From assembly GCF_019112545.1 (NCBI RefSeq), contig NW_025064903.1, positions 267,616-331,615 of the forward strand: a stretch of 64,000 bases of DNA. The letters are read 5' to 3'. The notes under the pieces are model-generated. The model was given only the letters and a program-made list of their open reading frames with translations, made no database searches and was not told the DNA's origin. A program made the position numbers and the translations under genes. Shown here piece after piece: positions 1 to 12,135 of the stretch. This DNA is from Guyanagaster necrorhizus. Its lineage: Eukaryota > Basidiomycota > Agaricomycetes > Agaricales > Physalacriaceae. How positions within the stretch are numbered: the first letter of the stretch is position 1; every line of letters begins with the position of its first letter.

Positions 1-278
1 TTGATCACATTCTTTTTATCTTTAGCATGCCCCCTTGTAATGGTATTGGCATGTTTAGAGCCAAGTGCTGAAACCTCACATGCAGTCTAACCCCTCTGGT
101 ATTAGTCTGCTACTAGGCCATGCACTCTGCTCATTGTTACTTCAGTTTAGCCTTATAATAGCTAGGTTTCTGTGTGCTCTTATCTTATTCTCCATTACAT
201 GCTTACTGGACTGAAATGCCATCCATGTATTCTCAATTTTTGCAATTTTATATGCTTGAACATAGAGAAAATGTGTCA
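1..278 (-). mobile_element. LTR-A fragment (5' end of the LTR), runs off the left edge
   Basis: This is the same sequence, in the same orientation, as the end of the LTR at 56,255-58,051, and inverted relative to 47,131-47,410 and 48,864-49,150. Shared blocks include the run around 90-120 and the run around 190-260. Read on the minus strand it begins near 278 with a diverged TG...CACA end instead of TGACATG. Only the first ~280 nt of a ~1.75-kb LTR is in the window. It is strongly depleted of CpG, as expected of an old methylated copy. Confidence 0.8.
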
Positions 279-322
279 TCATGATAGGTGTAAGAAAAGA
301 GAAATAGAAGTCTTGAACTAAT

Positions 323-500
323 TGTTAGGTCTGAGTGACACATGATCAATAACACATAGTAAATAAGCACTGTATCATATTTGTACAATCACACTTAAGT
401 CCACTTAGTGTGTTTATAGATGTTATGTTCCAAGATCAATACAAATAGTTGACTCAAGGTAAAGTGGTAGAATAAAGGATAGTTCAAGACTAGAGATACA
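323..500 (-). mobile_element. Diverged, truncated LTR-B relative
   Basis: It starts with TGTTAGGTC and then follows the LTR-B order seen at 1,063 and 32,151: a TGACACATGATC-like block, then tacaatcacacttaagtcc, then ccacttagtg. The similarity fades after about 450-500, and no matching CA end or target-site duplication is visible. The right limit is approximate. It is best read as a decayed LTR of the B family or a sister family. Confidence 0.45.
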
Positions 501-1062
501 TAGTATTATCTACACTACTTATATACCTCTGAGCCTGTCACTAAATATACTATTACTAATTGTAAGTGTTGATCTCTGCACTTGCTCAGGCATAGAAACA
601 TGCAGAAATTTTATTATTACAGATATTACCAGCATAAATAACAGATATCAACAAAGATATTCTAAAGACTTAGCTTGAATCTGGTCTTCAAGACAAATGT
701 GAGTTTCTGCAGAAGTTTGTTGAAGGTATATGTGCTTATAGCTGTCAATGTTACTTCTTACTCAGTGAGATTACAGGCACATATAATATAGTAAGTACTA
801 ATATATAACTCTCTTTTTCTGCCAGTGTAATTATTTTCAGATATATCTCACAAACATGCATGACCATGGTTGTATTTTAGTGTGAGTGAGCTATTTGTGC
901 CTTCTGAACAGCATTGGATATGGTATAAGCATCCACATAAAGCTTCTCTCAGAGATATAATTTAATTATATTTTCTCATTTGATTCTTCTAATCTTTGCA
1001 GGTTATGATATTGCAATTTCTCAAGGCTTGTATCACAATCCATATACTTTGCATGTTCTTTT

Positions 1063-1524
1063 TGTTAGACCTAGGTTGCATGTAATTAAAACATGTGATA
1101 AATAGGTGCTGTATTATATTCATACAGTCACACCTAAGTCCACTTGTTGTGCTCTATTGATTGGTGTACTTTCAAGGCCAAAGACAAGTGGCTCAAGAAT
1201 AAAGTAATGTGAATAAACTTTAGCTTGAAGCTGGGGTTATATCAGTGAGAGCTGTCCTATTTATATACAAGTCAGTCATTGAGAGAAATATACTACTGCC
1301 TATTATACTAGTTCTTATCTTTGTGCCCTTTATCCTTGAGCATTATTACTGTCTACAAAAAGGTTGTTGTGTATTGTTGAAGACTGTTGTCACATCAAAA
1401 GACAATGATAAATGCAGCTTGTTGTGATGACTAAGCTGGTTCCACAGTCCTAAGCACTGGTATAGATGCCCTGACTAAGCATAAATAGGGGTTAAAGTAA
1501 GGAAAAGATAAAAAAATCATAACA
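1063..1524 (-). mobile_element. Solo LTR-B with intact 5-bp target duplication
   Basis: This 462-bp unit runs from TGTTAGACC to TCATAACA in plus reading, so the LTR reads TGTTATGA...GTCTAACA on the minus strand. It matches the LTRs at 32,151-32,608, 39,692-40,159 and 62,700-63,128. The flanks are CTTTT at 1,058-1,062 and CTTTT at 1,525-1,529, a perfect 5-bp target-site duplication. No internal region is attached, so this is a solo LTR left by LTR-LTR recombination. The shared block aataaactttagcttgaagc is the predicted 5' end of the element RNA, reversed. Confidence 0.9.
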
Positions 1525-2516
1525 CTTTTATGAGGATGATACAAATAATGCAGTTGGTGGTGCTTGGATGGCTATGCAATATATTAATGTTATACCTTCT
1601 TAAAGTCTCATAATTCACCAATATTATTCAGATTAAAGATGCACTGGCTAATTTGATGTGGGCAAAATTGAGTGCCAACTAGCAATATCAGCTATGCACC
1701 ACTATTGCTGATGTTTCCTAGAAGCTGATGAACATATAGCTTTCATGGATTGGTAGCCTCTTTCAGAACCTATATGGACAGTTCTTTGCAGAGCCTATGA
1801 TGACAATGCAATTCAGCAAGAACAGATAGGAGACCTGCACTATTGTGGTCTGTTTTTCTCCATATCCAAGTGGCTTATTGCTGTGGCTTCTGGCTATCTC
1901 AAATTCTCCTCTTGTATTTTTCATATCAAACAGAAACAGAACAGGATGTAGTCAACCATTAATAAAATTCATGGATTAGACTTTGTGAGAGATGATGCTA
2001 CTCCATTCATTCTTGACTCTGAATTCAATGCTGACATCCAGGGCTCTAATCAAGTTAGACCTTATGACCAAGGTCACTGCTTGGCTGAAGAGGCTTCAAT
2101 GTTATTTAGTTGACTTCTAACAGGATCTGTTGATGATGAAAAGATCCTGAAGAATCAATAATGGCCATGACTTCTTCAGTCAAAAACACCTTCTTGCCAG
2201 TAGCATGAGGCTCTTAGCTGACAGTTCTACAATCAGTCTAAAAGGCAGAATTAATTCTTAGACATGGGCTGGCAGAGCATGTCCCCTTCATGTCCATTGG
2301 TCTTTCTCTAGGGTTGCTGTGGCACCTTTGTTACATCACTTGCCAGCATGTTACCAGATTTACAAAGATTCCTGACACTGTCTTCAGATGTATATTCTGA
2401 CCTTAATCAAATTGTTATTTTACTTAATTATTTTTCCCCAGTCTAGCGTCATCATTAAATCTCATAACTATCACCAAAATGAATTCAAATTTTTCAAACA
2501 TAATCATACAACAATT
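1525..2516. other. CpG-poor repeat-like stretch, no gene recognised
   Basis: The sequence has almost no CpG until about 2,590 and contains no long ORF. Short runs of sense codons interrupted by stops (for example around 1,940-2,240 on the plus strand) suggest a decayed coding sequence, but no family could be named. Base composition changes sharply to CpG-containing sequence at about 2,600, where the last exon of the next gene begins. Confidence 0.5.
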
Positions 2517-3495
2517 TTAGTCTTCCCAAACTGACATTGGCTCAGAATGTACAGCAGGGAAAAGCTTCATGTCATGGAAAAGTTGACTCCTTGGCATTGA
2601 AACATATGAGCGAGGTGGATGACGAGGAAGTTCTGGAGTCAGTGGAGGATGGACATGAATGCCAATCATCATTGGCATCTCAGGAACTCTGCTCCACCGC
2701 ATGTAGAGCATTATAAGGAGAAGAAAGACTGCGAGTGACCCAAGGATGGACGCAATGATGATTGGGGTCCACAACATTTCGGCAATCTGACGTGAGACGA
2801 GCCGTCGGAACCTCGGAGGAACGTGCTGGTCGACAAATGCTGGGATGGGAGGGCAGAAGGTTATTGTGAGATGGCCAGGGACTAGGACAGAGTCTGTGAG
2901 TTAGGCTTTGGAGAAAAACGAGTCCAACTACTCACCAGAAGTACACGAGTACCTGGTAAGAATCAGTGCACGCTACCGATTATGCAAAAAGGTGACGTAC
3001 AGCAAGCTTATGGGGATGGAGGACGTGCCCAAATTGCCAATGGTCCCGCAATGGAATTCAGACTCGTCGACGCGAACTGTGGGGCAGTTTTCGCCTTGAG
3101 GACCGCAGGATCCTGATTTCGTGAGCATGGAACTCGGAAGGTAGGAAGTACCCGTACCTTGATCTAAGAACCTGGAGCGAGTCAGGAAATGCGATCCAGG
3201 AATAGAAGGCGACTCACACAGATAGGATCTCTGCACTATGGTACGAGTGCACCCCCTCGGCCCTGGTACCATCTTCATGAATTATCAATGGCTGTCTTTA
3301 TCAGTCTTGTCTGCCTGCAGGTATACCAGAAAAGCCTCACACTTCCAGAGCCACAGCTGCAAATCACGGTATTATTAGTTCACAGCCGAAACCAAGTTCG
3401 CGTCCCACTTACTTATTTTCCAAGCGAACGATGAATGCCATGGTGGTAGGGAAAAGGAACGAAAAGAGCATCCAGCACTGTAGATAGAACAACAT
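2517..3495 (-). CDS. Secreted-domain type I membrane protein ('NNCG / CG..GENC / ITFC' family), function unknown
   Basis: The model has six exons: 3495-3413, 3356-3341, 3291-3218, 3171-3001, 2952-2936 and 2893-2517. All introns are GT-AG, 42-56 nt long, and the total is 738 nt in frame (245 aa). Residues 1-20 form a hydrophobic signal peptide. The ectodomain has NNCG near residue 27, SCGPQGENCPTV near 80, ISLLYSC near 108 and LTITFCPP near 125. This cysteine pattern matches a secreted domain widespread in Agaricomycete genomes and often annotated only as hypothetical or glycopeptide. One transmembrane helix lies at about residues 162-185, followed by a ~55-residue cytosolic proline-rich tail. 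The gene is likely a plasma-membrane protein with an outside domain. Two exons are only 16 and 17 nt long. The start was chosen because it gives a signal peptide and an unbroken frame. Confidence 0.75.
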
Positions 3496-4735
3496 GAGAG
3501 TAGGTGGTAAAAAGAACTGGGGTACGTCTCAATATAGTTGACGTCTCCAGTGTTCTATGGACATGTTCTACGCAGCTTGTCGTAATGGAGGTCCGCCGTT
3601 ATAGTTATTGACGACGGATGGGATCAGGCTTCTTGGAGACTAAGAATGAATTAGAGTTGGAAAGAAGCAATTAAGGCTCTCGCCGAGCTGCTGTTATGAA
3701 CCATGCACACCTGGTGTAAGATATTTCTACCAACCTCCAGGATTGTCGTCGCGACGGCAGCATGAGTACATGGCAAAGAAGCGGCATCCTTCAATGGTAA
3801 CCGTCAGACACTGCCATGGAAACATCCCGGCTGCCGCTGCATACACAAAATCACAATGAAAGGTGATCTCGAGCTTTCTTTCACGCGAGTACTAGGCACC
3901 GTACCTAGATATTATGACTCATTCCAATCCTCCAGCACTGCTTAACTCGTTGACTGATGATGCGCTTTTGAGGACCACGGTGTGTATTATTATGTTACCC
4001 AACATTAGACAGGTGTCGTACCAAACGAACTTAAATGCCACCTCGCCAATCTGGAACAATATTCTCACCCATCCGGGTTCCTTACCATGTAGCATCCACA
4101 GCATCGTATATTTAGTCCCTCTACATCTAAAATAAATAGGATTAGTATGTCCTGTTGGAAATCCTCAGTGTTGCACAGGGTAGACTCCAGGCTGGTAAAG
4201 CCAGAAAGAATGAACTTCTTATTCTACAGCTCCTACAGAGCTTGTATTTATACTCTCCGGGCTTATATCTAGAATTTACTACAACTTTCTCTTTCTCTCG
4301 AGCTTACTCATCAACTCTCGGCATGATGCCAGATTGCCCTTTCTAGAACTTTCCAGCAAAATCCCAACATGTCCCTATGTTAGTACACTGCCAAATGTGT
4401 GGCAGACACTGATAACCATGTCCTTCATTGAAAACACATCCGACAAGTAAAGCATAGGAACATCTGCACCTATATCCTTCAGCAGTCGGCCACAAATTTG
4501 GGCGAATGCAATCGAATCTATCCCACAGGAAGTTAAAGACTCCTCGAGAACGACGGCATTGATGCAATCAACGAGTATTTAATCTTCAACCTTATCCTCG
4601 GGTGAGCCCCCATTAAATTTTGATATACCTTGTAGATTTAGTCGTAAAAAAGCATTTCATGCCATTGATACATGCAGTAAACGTTACAAGAAAAATCAAG
4701 AAATCGTGATCCACATCATAGCTAACATTAAGATC
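3496..4735. other. Intergenic region, no supported gene
   Basis: This 1.2-kb stretch lies between the 5' end of the membrane-protein gene and the 3' end of the transporter gene. It holds the putative promoter of the former and the transporter's 3' region. Only short ORFs (under 75 codons) on both strands are present, none with recognisable motifs or a believable exon chain. CpG is present at normal frequency, so it is not old repeat. Confidence 0.5.
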
Positions 4736-7072
4736 TTAATGGCCCACACCTTTCTCAAACACAGTAATACTTTCCACCTCTTCCAAGTGGTAGAGCGGCT
4801 CCAGGACGGCGTTTCGCTGTCCAAGTACCCACTTCTTGATCCAGTACGGTAGGAAGGTGCCTCCCTGATAGGCGACGTGCTTCCACGTCGGCACAGCGAA
4901 CACATAGTCGAGTTCCTCAAGTGTTCTTTGTTTGGTTTCCGGCAGCAGGAAGAAGATCATTATCAGCGCGAGCACATTAAGCCCTGCATAGAACCCGAAT
5001 GCTATAGGTAGCCGTCATGTCATTTAACGATTTGGCCCAAGAAACGAGCAACAACTCACATCCTACTTCTGTTAGCGCCGTAAGCATACGCGGGAACGTG
5101 ATGGATAGGACGGCCGCCCAGCCCAGACAAGTAGCAACAGCCCACGACATGCCCATCTCACGATGCGTAAGCGGGAACACCTCAGCTGAATATGTGAATG
5201 GTACGGGTCCTTCTCCGGGCGAATAGAACGCTACAAGAACAGTGATGAAAATAGTAAATCAATAGTGGGCCCCTTGATGTCGGCTTACCAGCAAAGATGA
5301 AGATAAACAGCGCGATCAGCGGTACTTTTGCAGAGCTTCCATCCGGGATCAAGAAGCAAAGCCCTGCAGCAAACAGAGTCCAGGCCATGTTTGGGAATGT
5401 GAACAACAGGAGGTTTCGTCGACCGAAGGTATCAATGGTCTGATATCATTAGCACGTATGTATTGAATTGAATGCCGTGTTTTACTGACCCAAACAGCAG
5501 GGAATGCGAACAGCCAGTTGACCAATCCGAAGCCGAAGCTAGCCCACATCGCCTGGCCGGTGGAGTACCCTGCTCGGACGAACACCGTCGAGGAATAGAA
5601 CGCGATGATATTGATACCGCACATTTGCTGAGCGATCATGACCACCCAGCTTGCGAGTGTCGCGCGGCGAACACTGGACGACTACCGTGAGATGGAATGC
5701 ATTGTTGTATGCGGCATCATACAACTCACCGAGGAATGGTGAACAACTCGATGACACGGGATATATACGTGCTTCCTTTGATGACCTCGTATTCCTCAAT
5801 GAGCTGTCGGTGGACATAGTACAAGTCTCTGGCGGCTTGCAGTTCGGTGTTCCTTAGCCGTTTGAAGGACTTGAATGCATCAGCGTATCGACCTTTCTTC
5901 ATATACCACCGCGGAGACTCTACACCCCCATGCAAGTTAGATTCCCTCCTTCGTGCTTGGTAGAGTCAAACGCACCAGGACAGAAATATATTCCGATAAC
6001 CAACGGCACCGCCGGTAGGAAAGCGCTGCCGAGCTGCAGCCGCCAGGCAATATTCCCAACGCGGTAGAGGATAAGATTGGCACAGAAACCAAGGAAGATA
6101 CCAAAAGCGGTCCACATCTGCCAACTCATCACTAACCCTCCCCGAATTGCGGCTGGTGTATTCTCTGCGGCGAAGACGGGGGTCGTGCTAGCCTTGGGAC
6201 CCATCCCGAGACCAAGAAGCAGCCGGCATATCTGATCATTATCAAGTCAGATCGAGTTTCTGTACGGCAAGGCAAGGGTACACACGAAGAGCTGAGGCCA
6301 TGTCTGGGTGAAACCAGAACCAATGACAGCTGCCGTACAGAAGATCCCACAAAAGAAAATCGTCCCTCGACGACCAAGGTAGTTGTTCAGTGGGTCAGTG
6401 AGCCAACATCCGAGGAGGGCGCATGCGATGTAGGGGCTGCGAGTTGACCGTGTAAGCGGACTGAATTGACGGACGACGATGATTACGTACCCGGCGTTAA
6501 TAGTCCCAACGATCCATTCATTGTGTTCTCTATTCGGAGCACTGTTGTCTGTAGGGATACCAAACTCGGTCGGGAAAGACAAGTTAGCACCGTTCGAACC
6601 GGTCTGATCCCATCCCTGCACCGCGGCAGCGAGGGAGCAGATGATAACGGTCATGTACAGGTCTTTTGGCTGAGACCATTTGTCTGTCGAAGATGTCAGT
6701 AAAGATATCCTGCAAAGAAGGTCAGAGAGGTAACGTACGTGTCTTTTCTCTCCTGATTGTCTCTCGGTCCGCCTCATCCAACAACGGCAGCGTCTCGAAT
6801 GCACCAGGATTCTGAGCGAGCAATGCGCCCTTTTTGAATGTCTCCGTGTATTCGTCGAAACCTTTCTCCTTGGTGAACTCTTCTACTTGCGCGAGAAGCT
6901 TGTCCTGGGGAATACCATGGAGGGGATTTTGGATCCTAGGGCCCACGGGGAAGTTGTAAGCGATACGGGTGCGGGGAATATTAACATAAATAGATGTTCA
7001 CCGCGCATTGACATTGCTGACGAGATTGGCGTGATCGTGCCGCTCTTCAGATCCTTTTTCTGGGTCAGACAT
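4736..7072 (-). CDS. MFS sugar transporter (sugar porter family)
   Basis: A ten-exon model (7072-7002, 6935-6739, 6683-6491, 6436-6286, 6231-5976, 5919-5730, 5673-5490, 5439-5289, 5230-5060, 5001-4736) joins in frame to 609 aa. Family motifs appear in order: [10 protein letters not shown] in the first helix, YLGRRG in the loop 2-3, [15 protein letters not shown] near residue 290 at the start of the central loop, [14 protein letters not shown] in helix 7 near 368, FGRRN near 420, and [12 protein letters not shown] near 541 at the end of helix 12. This is the sugar porter family of proton-coupled hexose/di-saccharide carriers at the plasma membrane. The substrate cannot be told from sequence alone. 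All introns are 46-66 nt. It is divergent from the GH105 gene 3.7 kb away, so the pair may belong to one carbohydrate response, but this is inference. Confidence 0.93.
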
Positions 7073-10000
7073 CGTTCCCGGCGGAAGAAAGGGAAAGCGA
7101 GAGTGGCTTGGACGCGGAAGACGCTGGGCATCCTTGGCTTTTATACTGGTCTCGTTATCCTGTCAGGGCGATCAAATATCAATGCGGGGAATGTAGAAGC
7201 ATCATCGAACTTCTATATCTAGAACTTCAAACATTTTCCGCCATGTTCCGAAGCGGCTGTAGCACCTATTATTTATTATTTGCACACGACGTCAGTAACC
7301 ATGTGCTTCGTCGAGTCTGGTTTCTAGTATTTCACGCCACCTGGCGGGATGTCTCTGACAATAATGATTGTTTTCACTCCAAGGAGAGGCACGGTAACGA
7401 CAACGAGAACACTCACAACGTGCTGGTAAAGAGGCTTTACAATGTATAGCAGAGGTCGTGGCTGGTCACGCATCTCCCCCATATATGTGAGCCTGAACTC
7501 ACCATCTCCATCTGTGTGGTCATCTGAGGATGCAGGTGTGACGCAGATGTTCTGGAAGATGAAATTCTTGACCCGGACCGTGTGGACAGAGCTCAATCGC
7601 ATCAGTTGGTCAACGCCTCGATTTTCGAACGATTGGTAAAAATGACGACCCAAGTAAGAGCCGGCCGTACTATCGCTGGTTGCTATGAAAAGAACGAAAA
7701 GCGGCAGTGGTAGGGTTGGCTGCGGACAGAATGGAAACCCGAATGGGTTAAGCCATTGTATAGAATCCGGTCGAACCACTGACGGACAGCGAGGATTAAT
7801 CAATACAAAAGGATCGACTTCTTGGCAGTGATGGACAGTTTCAATCATCCTTAATGCCGTATACGAAGCGCTAGGGCACATCAGACCACGACGTACATAA
7901 CAGAGAGCGTAGCATGCCTACTATGACATACAATGCTGTGGTGCCGTTTATGTATCAGGGAGCACAACTACCACTACCTTGCGCCGGAATTGCAGCGGAA
8001 CGCTTCTCATGCGTCAGTCAAGTCAGAATGGTTTACAATCTTACGTACCCAACAAAGTCAACGCGACGGATATAACGATGCACATCTCGTCTGGAGCCCG
8101 TGGCCCCCAAAAGAACTGTAGTTCGATTCAGCGTCTAAGGCAGAATTCGCGCTAAACCCTACGCGGCTTATACGGATTCGGACCTAGAACCCGGATCATT
8201 GTTGCCGTCCCTGGCGGAGCAATGGGAAGATGGCAGAAAATACTACAGTAGCGTGATAGTATCATGAACCCTGAGCTGTAGAAAGCGGGAAAACAAAACG
8301 AGAATCATTTGACGACATCTCGTGGATGATCTTGAAAGTGGTATCAATTTGAATCAAAAACCGAATGATGCGATTCGATTTACACTCGGCCGAAGAGAAA
8401 AAATTTCTAGTAAAGACGTACAGGCAGCTAATAGCTGCGCTGGGTATGTACCGATCCATCGGTAGTCAACTGTGCGTGGCTAATGTCTTGGTCATGCCCA
8501 GGAGTGTCAATTACCGCGCAGTACTGTTTTACTGAGAGCATCTGCTTATCAGTGCACCGTCGGTATCAGTCTCAACCTTTCTTCGCGTAGAAATGCTCTC
8601 CCCTTGGACTCTCCGACGAATGGCCTAGCAATGTCAGTATACAGCGCAAAGATATATCGTGGGGAAAGCGCCGTATTTTGTGGCAAATATTGACAGCCAA
8701 GGGGGGGGGGGGCAACGACAAGTCGAAAAAGGAATACGATCACGTGCACGCGCTTCGGGAACTGAATTTCGATCAAATCCCCACTCTTCTTCCGCTCTAC
8801 CATGGCCTTGGTATGAGACCTCGTCACTGCTTCAAGTCAATGTTCCCTAACGGCACCTCTTCTCTATTTTTCACCATGGGGTTGAACATTGTTTTTCGTC
8901 TTTCATCTGGATTCCGGTCAGGACCGCTTTGAACAAGACTTGGGTGGATTGGATGCTAGGCAGTTTGGAGAAGGGAAAAGACTGCGTGATGAAGCATTGT
9001 TACTCAAGGTGAGCATACCTTGTTTTCTTTCGTGGATATTTGTCGCTTACTGAATTTCGCCGTACAGCAACGGCGGGACCATAAAGCATCGGATATTTAA
9101 TAGCATCCAGGTGTATGCATCAATCACCCCTGTTGGTTCTTCTCATGAAACCAATAGTCTCTTCAACGAATAGTAAGTTTGAGAAATATTTCCCAATGTA
9201 CAAGCGGTATGGCATTGGAGATTCGCGATGGCTAATGAGGCGTTAGAAGACATGTAACATGCTAGCCCAGGTAGCCCGCAAGCCGGTGCGAGGATCCTCA
9301 ATGCTACGCGTCGGCATCCTGATATCAAAAGCGACAGGTTATCCTCGGCGGTACCACCAGCGATCACCCTCGAGTTTCGCCACCTTGAATGCACGCGCAT
9401 CCAGTTGCCTACCTTCAGACTCCCGTCGCCGCAGCAGCGCCGTGCCTCCTCACGATGTCTGAGCATGACACGAGATGCCGAAGAAGAAGGTCCCATCATG
9501 TCGCTTCAACAAATGAATTCATTTCCGCCGTCATATCCTCGTTTGCACCGGACACTCCTGCAATCAAACGTCTTGGCTGTGGATGAAGAAGAAGCACGCG
9601 CAGTTCATTTTTATACTCGCAACTAGATGCCATCCTTAGGGCTTTCGTGTCTCCGAGGACGAAATCTGCAACGGTGGCATTGCAATGCGCTAGCAACGAA
9701 TTCGTGGCTGTTTCGACGCGTTGCCGTGCAGTCCTGTGCTTCGCCGTCAGTGAAGATTTTCATCAATCTTCCTCTACTCATCAGAAAGAAGAATAATATC
9801 AAAGGCTTCCTCACCGAACAAGGAAAAATCTTGTTTACAGTTCCACCGTTTTGAATCTGATACTGGGCGCCAGCACTAATCTCAATTTTGGACTGGGCGT
9901 CTTTGGGATTTGATGCCCAGGACAAGATGATTGTAAGGGAGTGAGTTGTTTTTTTATCTATCTGGCAACCCAGGGTTGACGGAACCGACAAATAGTCCTC

Positions 10001-10680
10001 TTAGGAACATCGTACGTCCAAGGTCAGCGACGGAATACCTTTCCTTGTGTCTATATCTGTTGAAGGTCGCAAATGCAAGCCAGGCAGCGAGCCACGGGAT
10101 TTCGAATAGTGTCCTCCATGGTCATCTCTCTCTGCTCTCTGGCCCGACCGTGGACGCATTATCTAGAAACGAAATACGATACTATGCCATATTCTCCGGC
10201 TCCGTGAGACCTAAGGTCTGCGAGTTTGAAGACACACTGCACTACGTGGTATCTGATGCTGATTACTAATCAGAGATAGTGGCGTTCTCAAGTGATACTG
10301 TGCCGCGTAATGATAGTGGTGGGTCACGTTTCATTCCTATTATTACTTGTATGCACTGGCCTCTGAGGCAACTCAAGATTTGTTCGCCCACGAACCCTTT
10401 CCTGTCGTATTTCATTTTGGCGCGGCAGCGCTTCTTTTCGCTACGGTATGACATTTCTTCCACGGAACTTGGAAAATCAATCTTGATCGTTCGTCTCCGC
10501 ATCCTAGTCTATTTTTTTTTCGAGCTTTCAATGGCAATGCTCTTTGGCGTAGGGCGTGCGGTGCTACAACAGCAGTGGGTAGGTTGGTAACTTTTTATCT
10601 CTGATCATGAATATTGCAGGATATCCCGCCTACATATTGAATGATGACTTTCGTTTTGATTTCTCGCTTTAAGATACCAT
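7073..10680. other. Long intergenic region, no supported gene
   Basis: About 3.6 kb of CpG-containing DNA lies between the divergent transporter and GH105 genes. The longest ORF is 185 codons at 7,324-7,881 on the minus strand, without domain, signal peptide or a plausible exon chain. A run of ten or more G occurs at about 8,701-8,712. Several 60-120-codon ORFs around 9,150-9,990 overlap each other on both strands and show no family motif. The stretch must contain the promoters of both flanking genes. Confidence 0.5.
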
Positions 10681-10686
10681 CCCCCC

Positions 10687-10693
10687 TATAAAG
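10687..10693 (+). promoter_or_regulatory. TATA box of the GH105 gene
   Basis: TATAAAG stands 117 nt before the chosen ATG at 10,810. It is followed by a pyrimidine-rich stretch (about 10,723-10,744) typical of fungal core promoters. It supports transcription starting near 10,720 and therefore the short first exon used in the gene model. Confidence 0.5.
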
Positions 10694-10809
10694 CAAGCAT
10701 TCGCTCAAGGGTCAGCCGACCCTGCTTCTTTTTTGTTTTTGTCAGGTTGAAAAGTGGCAGCTGGCTCTCGTCCAAGGCTCGGCGGTTCTTTCCTCCTACA
10801 CTTGCACGA

Positions 10810-12135
10810 ATGCACATTCTTTTATATTTAATGGTTCAAGTTGGGTTGCTTGTTCTGACAGTCAGTCTTGGTTTACCTTGCACTCTTAACGATTGTCACC
10901 TATTATATGTGATCACCACAGATCCTGCCGATGGCATCCTGCATGAACGCCTTTGCGCTCTCCCCAGGCTTTGACATCGTTTCGGTTACAGCGCTGGCAG
11001 AGTCGCTCCCTTCGCATTCCTGGGAATTCGGCACGGCCTCGGAAGCGCTCCTCGAGCTCTACAACCCAGAGATATCGGTCTATGGCGTATCCCCATTACC
11101 CGCGCAGACGTACGAGCCTTCGTCTATCAAGGCTCTCTCGTATGCGAAAGACAAAATTGTGCTGGGCCCAGGCGCTAACGGACTAAGCGATGGGGACGGC
11201 GCAGTTGGCGACCCCGCGAGCTTGGGTGTGTTCGCTTGGCTGATTGGTAAGACTGATGCGGCTTATGCGGATGGCGCTCGGGAAGAGATGGAGTATATAC
11301 TCGAGCAGGCGCCGAGGTGGGAGAATGGCGCCATTAGCCAAAGAGTGGACGTCCCTGAGCTGTGGTCGGTGGTTTATGGCTTTCTTTGATGGTCGATGAC
11401 GCTGCTCGCAGGGCTGACTTCATATACATGGCGCCTCCTTTCATTGCGTACTACGCTGCTGATACAGGGAACGTATCGCTTCTCCATGAATCATATAAGC
11501 AATGTAGGTATTATCGCGAAGTACTGCAAGCTGCCAATATTTCCGGCGAGCCTTACGATGGCGTGTGGATGCACATCATCGGTCCGCAGAACCAGGACGT
11601 CGGGCTGTGGAGCACCGGGAATGGTTGGGCAGCTGGCGGGATGGCCCGCGTCCTGGCGACGATCATGAAAGCGCCCATCTCGCGGGATGCTGCGTGGCGC
11701 GGGGAAGCCATAGACGACCTGACGGCATGGATCAGGGAAATCGTCGACGGCGTTGTTGGATCCCCCCCTACCATGGAGGGACTGGCGCGGAACTACCTGG
11801 ACGACGTGTGGGGAGACGGCCATGGGTTCGGGGAGATCAGCGGGACGTCGTTGATCGCTTCTGTTATCTATCGGATGGCTGTGCTGCGTCCGCGTGTGTT
11901 TGGTTGGGAATATATTGAGTGGGCTGATGGGGTGCGTGCGACGCTGGGGGGGGATGATAGCGAGGGGAACCCACATGTGACGGGTAATGGGACGGTCACG
12001 CCGGCTGTTAATCCGCTGGGGTGGCTGGACACGGTGCCGTGGACGGCTGGGAGCCCGGAGGGACAGTGTTTTGTAGTGCTTATGTATGCGGCTTGGAGGG
12101 ATTGTGTGTCTGATGGGGAATGTCAGGGGTCGTGA
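10810..12135 (+). CDS. GH105-type unsaturated rhamnogalacturonyl hydrolase, secreted
   Basis: Three exons (10810-10860, 10922-11364, 11412-12135) join in frame to 405 aa. GH105 enzymes cleave the unsaturated galacturonyl residue left by pectate or rhamnogalacturonan lyases. They have a six-hairpin (alpha/alpha)6 barrel. Here residues 1-20 form a signal peptide, WADFIYMAPPFIAYYA follows intron 2, and WSTGNGWAAGGMARVL near residue 230 matches the family signature WxxGNGW. The C-terminal part (YAAWRDCVSDGEC) carries cysteines suited to secretion. Length fits single-domain family members. The start was chosen over downstream ATGs because it supplies the signal peptide. A general six-hairpin glycosidase of GH88/GH105 type is the safe call; the exact substrate is inferred. 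Confidence 0.85.

Noticed and set aside
7324..7881. 185-codon minus-strand ORF between transporter and GH105 gene
   Set aside because: No domain, no signal or membrane pattern, and no exon chain; overlaps other ORFs in GC-balanced DNA where such lengths occur by chance.
8701..8712. Run of G as a regulatory or quadruplex site
   Set aside because: A single homopolymer run without flanking G tracts; nothing else supports function.
11491..11976. 161-codon minus ORF opposite the GH105 gene
   Set aside because: Shadow of the GH105 coding strand; it has no homology-like features.
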